From the NCBI GenBank assembly GCA_964396995.1, contig CAYNIG010000092.1:1-15858 (forward strand): 15,858 nucleotides of DNA, given 5' to 3'. The notes beneath the pieces are model-generated. The model was not told the DNA's origin, did not search any database, and saw only the letters and a list, made by a program, of their open reading frames with translations. A program made the translations under genes and the position numbers. Positions within the stretch are counted from its first letter, which is position 1, and the number at the start of each line of letters is the position of its first letter. This DNA is from JADJLQ01 sp964396995. GTDB lineage: Bacteria > Bacteroidota > Bacteroidia > Chitinophagales > Saprospiraceae. Positions 1-6,646 of this stretch are shown piece after piece.

Positions 1-1
1 G

Positions 2-103
2 GAAATCCGTGAGCGAGGTAAACTCGCCATCAAGAGTTTACCTCTTGAAATGTTAAGCAGGGCAGCTGAAGAGGTCGGTCCAAAGGAATGCCTTATTTTC
101 TGA
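2..103 (+). CDS. Possible 3' end of an unrecognised gene (cut by window edge)
   Basis: A reading frame is open from the left edge to a TGA at 101-103 and gives 33 residues ending in EEVGPKECLIF. The other two forward frames close quickly. I do not recognise the family. Caution: a perfect 11-bp inverted repeat (15-25 / 34-44) lies inside it, so the stretch could instead be structured non-coding or repeat DNA. A second strong inverted repeat follows 14 bases after the stop codon. Confidence 0.4.
   Translation, partial: EIRERGKLAIKSLPLEMLSRAAEEVGPKECLIF
15..44. repeat. Perfect 11-bp inverted repeat, 8-nt loop
   Basis: GAGGTAAACTC (15-25) is followed after GCCATCAA by its exact reverse complement GAGTTTACCTC (34-44). 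In RNA this is a stable hairpin. It lies in the putative partial coding frame at the left edge, which is unusual for ordinary coding sequence. Confidence 0.7.
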
Positions 104-116
104 CGAGCTTTCTTTG

Positions 117-145
117 ATTCTTTCTTTGGCGGACAAAGAAAGAAT
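117..145. terminator. Strong inverted repeat, probable terminator or intergenic repeat
   Basis: ATTCTTTCTTTG (117-128) pairs perfectly with CAAAGAAAGAAT (134-145) across a 5-nt loop GCGGA. It begins 14 bases after the stop of the partial frame at the left edge. There is no uninterrupted T-run directly after it on either strand, so it may act as a bidirectional 3'-end hairpin or be a dispersed repeat rather than a classical terminator. Confidence 0.55.
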
Positions 146-501
146 GGCAAATAAAAAAAAATTATACTTAACCAGCTGACCCTAAATAGTTTCTTTTCAA
201 ACCGGTTGCCGTGAGAGATTGAAAAATAAAATTATCCGGGCTTGTTGGATTTCAAATGTTCTGAACCAATGGTCAGCAACACGAAAAGAGGGTAATTAAT
301 CTTGGATGGGTTGGCATGGAATGACAAGACAAATACAATCCATCCTGGTGCAATTTTATTTGTAGGAAAATAAAGTAGGTCAAATAAAAATGATTTTGCC
401 TTTTATTTTTCAATTTAAAATTGATTAATAAATAAACCGTTTTTTTTGAAAAGAACAATATTTTATCCCCTTTTTCATAAAATCTGAAACTCAGATGATT
501 T
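146..501. other. AT-rich intergenic stretch without a recognisable gene
   Basis: No convincing coding sequence lies here. A 61-codon frame on the minus strand (273-458) is low complexity, rich in Lys/Phe/Ile, and has no recognisable motif. An imperfect hairpin is visible: GGATGGGTTG (304-313) pairs with CAATCCATCC (336-345) with one G-U pair around a 22-nt loop. The decamer AATTATCCGG at 230-239 recurs at 502-511 beside the glnN promoter and could be a second binding site. Confidence 0.5.
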
Positions 502-527
502 AATTATCCGGAAATAGGATAATTTTG
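502..527 (+). promoter_or_regulatory. glnN promoter -7 box overlapped by an inverted repeat (candidate operator)
   Basis: TAATTTTG at 520-527 is an exact match to the Bacteroidota -7 consensus TAnnTTTG, which predicts a leader of roughly 30 nt before the glnN ATG at 565. A perfect inverted repeat AATTATCC (502-509) / GGATAATT (517-524), 7-nt spacer, covers the upstream side and enters the box. No clear TTTG -33 element is seen. A repressor or nitrogen-responsive regulator binding here is inference from geometry. Confidence 0.6.
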
Positions 528-564
528 GAGCCGATTTTAAACCAAATTTTCAAAAAATTACAAA

Positions 565-2763
565 ATGGCAATTTCTCGATTTAAAGCCCTGGATCTGGCT
601 CAAAACCGACCTGCTCCGCATGTAAAAATTCCCGATCAGAAGATCACCGAATACTACGGCAGCAACACTTTCAACGATGATGTGATGAAATCACTTCTGA
701 GCCCTGAGGCCTATAATAAAATAGCTGAAGCTATCCAGTCAGGATCTAAGATCGATCGTGAATCCGCTGACGAAGTAGCAGCAGCCATGAAATCCTGGGC
801 AGTGTCTAAAGGGGCTACTCACTATACACACTGGTTCCAACCATTAACCGGTTCAACCGCTGAAAAACACGATGCCTTCTTTGATATAGATTATAAATCA
901 GGTAAGGCCATAGAGAAATTCAAAGGGTCTGCCCTGGTGCAGCAAGAGCCCGATGCATCTTCTTTTCCATCTGGTGGCATTCGTTCCACTTTTGAGGCCA
1001 GAGGCTATACTGCATGGGATCCTTCTTCTCCTGCATTTATTCTCGAAAACCTGGGTGGCACAGCTACATTATGTATCCCTTCCGTGTTTGTATCCTATAC
1101 CGGTGAGGCATTAGATTACAAAACTCCTCTTTTAAAAGCAATAGCTTTAGTGGATAAAGCGGCCACTGCCGTAATGAAAGACTATTTTGATCGTGATGTA
1201 AAAAAGGTGATCGCTACACTCGGTCCTGAGCAGGAATATTTTGTAGTAGATGAAGCGCTTTTTAATGCCCGTCCTGACCTGATGATGGCCGGCCGAACAG
1301 TATTTGGACATGCTCCTGCAAAAGGACAGCAGCTGGAAGATCATTATTTTGGATCTATACCTCCCCGGGTAAATGCCTTCATGGTAGATTTTGAGGTTGA
1401 AGCTCAAAAGCTCGGAATGCCCGTACGTACCCGCCACAACGAAGTAGCCCCGGCTCAGTTTGAAGTAGCCCCTACATTTGAGGAGCTCAATCTGGCTTGC
1501 GATCACAATCAGCTTTTGATCGACCTCATGGGTAAGGTTGCTGCTAAACATAAATTAAAAGTTTTATTCCATGAAAAACCGTTTGCCGGTATCAATGGAT
1601 CAGGTAAACATAATAACTGGTCACTGGGTACTGATAATGGCATTAACCTGCTGGGCCCCAGCTCCAAGCCTAAAGAAAACCTTCGATTCCTCACTTTCTT
1701 TGTGAATGTAGTAAAAGCAGTTTGTGACAATTCGGATCTATTAAGAGCCTCCATTGCTTCCCCGGGTAACGAACATAGATTGGGTGCTAATGAAGCTCCT
1801 CCCGCCATCATGTCCGTATTCGTAGGTAATACAATGAACAGAGTATTATCTGAATTTGCAGAGAATAAAGAAATCACTTTAGAAAAAGGAGATAATGTAT
1901 TCATGAAGCTGGGAGTGAATAAAATACCTGCATTGATCCTCGATAATACAGATCGAAACAGGACATCACCTTTTGCCTTCACTGGAAATAAATTTGAATT
2001 CCGTGCGGTAGGATCCAGCGCCAATTGCGCTCACCCTATGACTGTATTGAATACTATGGTGGCCGATCAGCTTTTCAAATTTAAAGCTGATGTAGATAAG
2101 CTCATCGAAGGCGGCCAGAAAAAAGAATTGGCCATCTCTGAAGTACTCCAGGGATACATCAAATCTTCTAAGAAAATCATCTTCGAAGGAAATAATTACT
2201 CTGAAGAATGGGTGAAAGAAGCTGCTAAAAGAAAACTGGGCAATATCAAAGACAGCCCTACTGCTTTGGAGGTATTCCTGCGAAAAGAAAATGTAGCATT
2301 ATTTGAAAAGCATAATATTTATTCCCCCAGAGAACTGCATGCACGTGTAGAGATCGAATGGGAAAACTACATCAAAAAAGTACAAATTGAAAGCCGGGTA
2401 TTGGGTGACCTGGCCATAAATCATATTGTTTCTACTTCATTGAAATACCAGACCAGCCTGGTGCAAAACGTAAGTGGCCTTAAGAGTGTAGGCATTCCGG
2501 CCAAAACCTATAAGCCTACCATAGATACCATCAAAAAAATATCAGAATATACCGGAAAGATCATTACGTTGGTGGATCAAATGACGGAGGCACGCAAAAA
2601 GGCCAATACCATTGAAGATGCACATAAGCGTGCACTGGCATACAATCAAAAAGTAAAATCATTTTTTGATCCGATACGATATTGTGTGGATAAACTCGAG
2701 CTTATCGTGGATGATGATGAATGGCCATTACCAAAATATCGTGAATTATTGATGGTGAGATAA
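565..2763 (+). CDS. glnN: Type III glutamine synthetase
   Basis: Glutamine synthetase type III makes glutamine from glutamate, ammonia and ATP in the cytoplasm and is the usual ammonium-assimilating enzyme of many Bacteroidota. The 732-residue length fits the GSIII family and is far longer than GSI or GSII. Visible catalytic-domain motifs are GPEQEYFVVD (~219), RHNEVAPAQFEVAP (~289), FHEKPFAGINGSGKHNNWS (~336), GNEHRLGANEAPPAI (~400) and NRTSPFAFTGNKFEFRAVGS (~464). The C-terminal helical third (~500-732) is the GSIII-specific extension. The ATG at 565 follows a TAnnTTTG box by about 37 bases; no Shine-Dalgarno is evident, as usual in this phylum. The gene is transcribed alone: it has its own promoter and a strong terminator behind it. 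No sign of damage. Confidence 0.97.
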   Translation: MAISRFKALDLAQNRPAPHVKIPDQKITEYYGSNTFNDDVMKSLLSPEAYNKIAEAIQSGSKIDRESADEVAAAMKSWAVSKGATHYTHWFQPLTGSTAEKHDAFFDIDYKSGKAIEKFKGSALVQQEPDASSFPSGGIRSTFEARGYTAWDPSSPAFILENLGGTATLCIPSVFVSYTGEALDYKTPLLKAIALVDKAATAVMKDYFDRDVKKVIATLGPEQEYFVVDEALFNARPDLMMAGRTVFGHAPAKGQQLEDHYFGSIPPRVNAFMVDFEVEAQKLGMPVRTRHNEVAPAQFEVAPTFEELNLACDHNQLLIDLMGKVAAKHKLKVLFHEKPFAGINGSGKHNNWSLGTDNGINLLGPSSKPKENLRFLTFFVNVVKAVCDNSDLLRASIASPGNEHRLGANEAPPAIMSVFVGNTMNRVLSEFAENKEITLEKGDNVFMKLGVNKIPALILDNTDRNRTSPFAFTGNKFEFRAVGSSANCAHPMTVLNTMVADQLFKFKADVDKLIEGGQKKELAISEVLQGYIKSSKKIIFEGNNYSEEWVKEAAKRKLGNIKDSPTALEVFLRKENVALFEKHNIYSPRELHARVEIEWENYIKKVQIESRVLGDLAINHIVSTSLKYQTSLVQNVSGLKSVGIPAKTYKPTIDTIKKISEYTGKIITLVDQMTEARKKANTIEDAHKRALAYNQKVKSFFDPIRYCVDKLELIVDDDEWPLPKYRELLMVR

Positions 2764-2793
2764 ACTATCAATCAATTAGCAAATAAATTCAGG

Positions 2794-2830
2794 TCGCCTC
2801 GGTTAAGTAATTTACCGGGGCGATTTTGTT
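2794..2830 (+). terminator. Rho-independent terminator of glnN
   Basis: TCGCCTCGGT (2794-2803) pairs with ACCGGGGCGA (2814-2823) as a 10-bp GC-rich stem with one G-U pair and a 10-nt loop, followed by TTTTGTTTG. It starts 31 bases after the glnN stop and separates glnN from proA. Confidence 0.85.
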
Positions 2831-2864
2831 TGCCCTCATCCACTATTTTAATTCATTCCAATAC

Positions 2865-2898
2865 TTGTACACAACTCAGGATTTATCACCTACATTTG
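2865..2898 (+). promoter_or_regulatory. proA promoter
   Basis: TACATTTG at 2891-2898 is an exact TAnnTTTG -7 box. A TTG at 2865-2867 lies 23 bases upstream and could serve as a -33 element, at the long end of usual spacing. The start codon at 2917 would leave a leader of only about a dozen nucleotides. Confidence 0.65.
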
Positions 2899-2916
2899 AA
2901 TAATTTTCATTAATAA

Positions 2917-4113
2917 ATGGATACCATCACAAAAGACAAAGTTCTCCAGCGAATGGCTGACCTGATATTTGAATCCAGGTCTGAAATACTGGATGCAAAT
3001 AGAATGGACATCGCATCGGCAAATCCACTCGACCTGGCACTTTTTGATCGCTTAAAAATCGATGAAAAAAAAATAGAAGGTATGATTCATTCCTTGAACG
3101 ATACCCTCAGGCTCGATGACCCGGTAGGAAAAGAAAAGTATAGATATACACATCCCCAGGGCATGGAAATTATAAACCGAACCGCCCCCTTCGGTACCAT
3201 TCTGATCATTTATGAATCACGGCCCGATGTCACCATTGAAGCGACGGCCCTCGCATTTAAAGCGGGCAGCAAAATTTTACTCAAAGGAGGCAAAGAGGCC
3301 AGGTTATCTAATTTATTATTAGTAAAACTTTGGCACCGGGCATTATCAGAATGTGGCCTGGAGGCTTCCTATGTCCAATATCTCGATTATACCAGAGAAC
3401 AAACAAATGAGTTATTAAGAAGTTCAGATAAGAAAATAGATCTGGTAGTGCCTCGTGGAGGAGATGCCTTGATTCAAATGGTAAAGTCCCTTTCCAGTGC
3501 CCCGGTTTTAGTGAGTGGAAGAGGCAATAATTTTATTTATGTGCATAAAGATGCAGACCCGGCTATGGCCATCGATATCATTTTGAATTCAAAGCTGCAT
3601 AAAATATCGGTGTGCAATGCAACAGACAAGGTATTAATCAATACACAGCTGCAGGGGTATGTTGATTTTATTAAAAATTTATCTAAGGCTCTTATTGCGG
3701 AGGATTGTGAATTATGGGCTGATGGGACCATACAGGAAGCCATTCCGGATCTGAATATTCATATCGATACAGACGAAACCATTTTATACGAAGAGTTTTT
3801 AGCCAAAAAAATTATGTTTTCTCTGGTGGAGAATATAGATGAAGCAATAGAAAAAATAAATAAGTATTCAGGTGGACATACTGCCGTGATTATTACAGCA
3901 GACAAATCAGAAGCAATACATTTTATGGAAAAAATTGATGCTGCATCGGTGATTCATAATGCTTCTTCAAGATATACAGATGGCGGTCAATTTGGACTGG
4001 GTGCCGAACTAGCAATTAGTACAGATAAATTGCACCACCGTGGGCCACTGGGACTGGAACAACTGGTGACTAATAAATGGTATGTATATGGAGATGGGCA
4101 AATAAGGAAATGA
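2917..4113 (+). CDS. proA: Glutamate-5-semialdehyde dehydrogenase (gamma-glutamyl phosphate reductase)
   Basis: ProA reduces gamma-glutamyl phosphate with NADPH to glutamate-5-semialdehyde, the second step of proline synthesis, in the cytoplasm. The 398 residues match the family length. Recognisable blocks are IYESRPDVT (~97), the cofactor region ALAFKAGSKILLKGGKEA (~110-128), VPRGGDALI (~178), the catalytic Cys233 in SVCNATDKVLI, and the C-terminal LHHRGPLGLEQLVTNKW. The start is supported by a promoter box about 20 bases upstream. No proB (glutamate 5-kinase) is next to it, so the partner enzyme must be encoded elsewhere. It lies after glnN but is separated by a terminator and has its own promoter, so the pairing is thematic (glutamate use) rather than an operon. 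No obvious terminator follows it. Confidence 0.95.
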   Translation: MDTITKDKVLQRMADLIFESRSEILDANRMDIASANPLDLALFDRLKIDEKKIEGMIHSLNDTLRLDDPVGKEKYRYTHPQGMEIINRTAPFGTILIIYESRPDVTIEATALAFKAGSKILLKGGKEARLSNLLLVKLWHRALSECGLEASYVQYLDYTREQTNELLRSSDKKIDLVVPRGGDALIQMVKSLSSAPVLVSGRGNNFIYVHKDADPAMAIDIILNSKLHKISVCNATDKVLINTQLQGYVDFIKNLSKALIAEDCELWADGTIQEAIPDLNIHIDTDETILYEEFLAKKIMFSLVENIDEAIEKINKYSGGHTAVIITADKSEAIHFMEKIDAASVIHNASSRYTDGGQFGLGAELAISTDKLHHRGPLGLEQLVTNKWYVYGDGQIRK

Positions 4114-4188
4114 GGAATAAAGGAATGGTAGATCTATAAAACAGTTTAGCAGCTTCGAAATAATCACACGACACAGTTCAGTTAACGT

Positions 4189-4227
4189 GAATCAAGGCAT
4201 ATTGATTCAATCCATGATAGATTGAAT
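4189..4227. promoter_or_regulatory. Overlapping inverted repeats upstream of metH N-part (candidate operator)
   Basis: Two perfect palindromic pairs share sequence: GAATCAA (4189-4195) / TTGATTC (4202-4208) with 6-nt spacer, and ATTCAATC (4205-4212) / GATTGAAT (4220-4227) with 7-nt spacer. The right half-site covers the TTG -33 element at 4222-4224. This arrangement suits a dimeric repressor or activator site for methionine synthesis genes; the regulator is not identified. Confidence 0.5.
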
Positions 4228-4252
4228 ATTATCTGCCATTCGGTTACCTTTG
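4222..4252 (+). promoter_or_regulatory. Promoter of metH N-part
   Basis: TTG (4222-4224), 20-bp spacer, TACCTTTG (4245-4252) fits the Bacteroidota -33/-7 promoter pattern. The ATG at 4263 lies 10 bases after the -7 box, so the transcript would have an extremely short leader, leaving no room for a leader riboswitch. Confidence 0.75.
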
Positions 4253-4262
4253 CGCCTTTTAT

Positions 4263-5276
4263 ATGAAGCAGAGCATACACGACATCATACAAAAGCGAAT
4301 ACTGATCCTGGATGGAGCGATGGGCACGATGATACAGCGACATCAATTGACAGAAGACGATTTTCGCAATAAGGCGTTGAAAGAGCATCCCTATCCACTG
4401 AAAGGAAATAATGATTTACTCTGCATCACCCGACCCGATATCATCAAAGAAATACACAGGCAATACTTTGAAGCCGGTGCCGATATCGTAGAGACCAATA
4501 CGTTTGGAGGCACGTTTGTAGCGCAAGCAGACTATCACCTCGAAGATTGGGTATATAAAATAAACTATGAAGGTGCTAAAATAGCCAGAGAAGTAGCCGA
4601 CGAATTTACTGCAAAGGAACCCGATAAACCGCGATTTGTGGCCGGTTCTATCGGGCCTACTACCAAGCTTGCTTCCATGTCGCCTGAAGTTGGAAACCCG
4701 GGTTTTAGAGCTATCACTTTTGATCAGCTCAAAGATGCGTTTAAAGAACAAATCAATGGATTGATGGATGGAGGTGCTGATTTATTATTGATAGAAACGA
4801 TTACCGATACGTTAAATGCCAAAGCAGCCTTATTTGCCGCTCAGGAAGTTTTTGAAAAGAAAGGTTTGGAATTGCCAATTATGATATCCGGCACCATTAC
4901 AGACGCGAGTGGTCGAATCTTATCCGGGCAGACTACCGAAGCATTTTTGATTTCAGTAAGTCATATGCCTTTATTCAGTATAGGATTAAACTGCGCTTTA
5001 GGTGCTTCTGCATTGAGACCCTATTTACAAGTGTTGGATGATAAAGCAGATTTTTTTGTATCCGCCCATCCCAATGCAGGCCTGCCCAATGAATTTGGCC
5101 AATATGACCAGACACCGGAGGAAATGGCCGATCAGATCGAAGAATATTTAAAACTGGGTCTCATCAATATTGTAGGTGGATGCTGTGGGTCTACTCCGGA
5201 CCATATCAGGCAAATAGCGAAGGTGGCTAAAAAATATAAACCAAGAAAGATAGAGCACGCAGAGGCAGTCATTTGA
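4263..5276 (+). CDS. metH: Methionine synthase, homocysteine-binding subunit (split MetH, N-terminal part)
   Basis: This 337-residue protein corresponds to the first domain of cobalamin-dependent methionine synthase, the zinc-containing barrel that activates homocysteine. It opens with ILILDGAMGTMIQ, continues with GADIVETNTFGG (~73), and carries the zinc thiolates Cys244 (GLNCALGA) and Cys307-Cys308 (GGCCGSTPDHIR). The remaining domains are encoded separately at 6647. A two-gene MetH is known in Bacteroidota, so the split is not a frameshift: both parts begin and end cleanly at domain borders. What is odd is that an ATPase gene with its own promoter lies between the halves, so the two subunits are unlikely to depend on one transcript. 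A BHMT-like stand-alone methyltransferase is the alternative, less likely given the partner downstream. Confidence 0.92.
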   Translation: MKQSIHDIIQKRILILDGAMGTMIQRHQLTEDDFRNKALKEHPYPLKGNNDLLCITRPDIIKEIHRQYFEAGADIVETNTFGGTFVAQADYHLEDWVYKINYEGAKIAREVADEFTAKEPDKPRFVAGSIGPTTKLASMSPEVGNPGFRAITFDQLKDAFKEQINGLMDGGADLLLIETITDTLNAKAALFAAQEVFEKKGLELPIMISGTITDASGRILSGQTTEAFLISVSHMPLFSIGLNCALGASALRPYLQVLDDKADFFVSAHPNAGLPNEFGQYDQTPEEMADQIEEYLKLGLINIVGGCCGSTPDHIRQIAKVAKKYKPRKIEHAEAVI

Positions 5277-5300
5277 GAAATGATCAGCGGATGACTGCTT
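5263..5300 (+). terminator. Hairpin across the metH N-part stop codon (weak terminator candidate)
   Basis: AGGCAGTCAT (5263-5272) pairs with ATGACTGCTT (5291-5300), 10 bp with one G-U pair and an 18-nt loop containing the stop codon. No T-run follows, so termination activity is uncertain. Confidence 0.35.
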
Positions 5301-5337
5301 CCCCGCCAAAATGAACGATACAAGACTGTATTATACC

Positions 5338-5390
5338 TAAGTTACTTTTTGGTAAGTTACCTTTTGGTAAGTTACTTTTTGGTAAGTTGA
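5338..5390. repeat. Three 15-bp tandem repeats plus a partial fourth
   Basis: TAAGTTACTTTTTGG occurs at 5338-5352, with one substitution at 5353-5367 (TAAGTTACCTTTTGG), and again at 5368-5382; TAAGTT begins a degenerate fourth copy at 5383. The last full unit supplies the TTTG that acts as -33 element for the next gene, so the array is embedded in its promoter. Confidence 0.9.
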
Positions 5391-5408
5391 TATTTTAGAT
5401 TATCTTTG
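5378..5408 (+). promoter_or_regulatory. Promoter of the ATPase gene, likely leaderless transcript
   Basis: TTTG (5378-5381), 19-bp spacer, TATCTTTG (5401-5408) is an excellent Bacteroidota promoter. The ATG at 5414 lies only 5 bases after the -7 box, about where transcription should start, so the mRNA is probably leaderless or nearly so. Confidence 0.75.
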
Positions 5409-5413
5409 AATAC

Positions 5414-6538
5414 ATGATTTCACCATTTAGATTTGGTCGTATCGTATCAGACGAAGCATTTACAAACCGTACTGCTGACATTACCCGGTTAAAATTGAAT
5501 TTGCAAAATCATATTAATACAGTATTGATATCACCCAGAAGGTGGGGTAAATCGTCTCTGGTAAAAAAAGTGGTTTCGGAAATTAAATCCAGAAATATAA
5601 TAATCATTGAATTGGACTTGCTTGGATTAAAAAACAATGGTGATTTTTATAATTTAATTGCAACGGAAACCATTAAGGCAACTTCAAATAAACTGGATGA
5701 GTGGATTAGCACCAGTAAGCAATTTTTCAGGAATCTTACTCCTAAAATTTCTCTGGGCACTGATCCTTTGCAGGAATTTTCACTCAGCTTTGAATGGAAC
5801 GAAACAGAGAAACACTATAAAGAACTACTTGATTTGCCAGATCAATTAGCTAAAAGAAAAAACCTTCATATCATTTTTTGTATTGATGAATTTCAAAATA
5901 TTGCAGAGTTTAAAGATGCTGATTTGACATTTAAGAGACTACGATCAGCATGGCAACATCATCAAAATGTAACCTATTGTTTGTATGGAAGCAAACAACA
6001 TATGATGACGCAGTTATTCAAAAAACAATCCAATCCTTTCTATAAATTTGGAGAGGTGCTGTATCTTCAAAAAATTGCCCGGGCAGAGTGGGTCGCTTTT
6101 ATAAAAGAAAATTTTAAGAAAACTCAAAAATCAATTTCTGATAATTTAGCTGAAAAAATAGCAGCTATTACAGCAGATCATTCCTATTATGTGCAACAAT
6201 TGGCTTACATCACCTGGTCCAATACAACCAAATCAGTAACCGAAGAAATTTTAAACATTTCTAAAGATAGCTTATTAAATCAAAATGCAATGCTGTATAT
6301 AAGAGATACCGAAGATTTGACATCAAACCAGTTAAATTTATTGAAAGCAGTAGCTTCGGGTCATTACAAAGGATTAAGCTCGAAAACAATTATAGATAGA
6401 TTTTCACTAGGTACTTCAGCTAATGTTTTAAAATTGAAGAATTCATTAATCCAAAAAGAATTGATTGACGAAACTGTACAGGGTATAGATTTTATAGACC
6501 CTATATATAAATTGTGGTTTGAGAAGAATATCTTGTAG
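5414..6538 (+). CDS. AAA+/archaeal-type P-loop ATPase, inserted between the metH halves
   Basis: A 374-residue protein of the Arch_ATPase/AAA+ type common as orphan genes in Bacteroidota. Near the N-terminus a Walker A loop reads SPRRWGKSS (Lys46); Walker B is FCIDEFQNI with Asp158 and Glu159; a sensor-like CLYGSKQHMM follows (~195). The C-terminal ~90 residues (from about 290) look like a winged-helix DNA-binding domain, including a LLKAVASGHYKGLSS-type helix and a closing DPIYKLWFEKNI. No membrane segment or signal peptide. The gene appears more AT-rich than the metH genes around it, has its own promoter within a tandem repeat array, and interrupts a functional gene pair, all of which fit acquisition by transfer. 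Its substrate is unknown; members of this broad family are often described only as ATP-binding proteins. Confidence 0.85.
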   Translation: MISPFRFGRIVSDEAFTNRTADITRLKLNLQNHINTVLISPRRWGKSSLVKKVVSEIKSRNIIIIELDLLGLKNNGDFYNLIATETIKATSNKLDEWISTSKQFFRNLTPKISLGTDPLQEFSLSFEWNETEKHYKELLDLPDQLAKRKNLHIIFCIDEFQNIAEFKDADLTFKRLRSAWQHHQNVTYCLYGSKQHMMTQLFKKQSNPFYKFGEVLYLQKIARAEWVAFIKENFKKTQKSISDNLAEKIAAITADHSYYVQQLAYITWSNTTKSVTEEILNISKDSLLNQNAMLYIRDTEDLTSNQLNLLKAVASGHYKGLSSKTIIDRFSLGTSANVLKLKNSLIQKELIDETVQGIDFIDPIYKLWFEKNIL

Positions 6539-6646
6539 AAAAACAAAGACAAAACTTTTTAATTAATTTCCTATTACACGATTATGGATGAATATACACA
6601 CAACCTTATTTAATACCTATCTTCGCCCTCCATTTTTACAGCTAAA

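Noticed and set aside
273..458. 61-codon minus-strand frame in the left intergenic stretch
   Set aside because: Low complexity, AT-driven composition, no recognisable domain or promoter; likely chance.
1147..2024. Two overlapping minus-strand frames (134 and 171 codons)
   Set aside because: Both are antisense to the conserved catalytic core of glnN and look like shadow frames.
4114..4262. Cobalamin or SAM riboswitch before metH
   Set aside because: The predicted transcript begins only a few bases before the ATG, and I see no riboswitch consensus in the 149-bp gap.
5338..5390. CRISPR array
   Set aside because: The 15-bp units are directly adjacent with no spacers and no cas genes are nearby.
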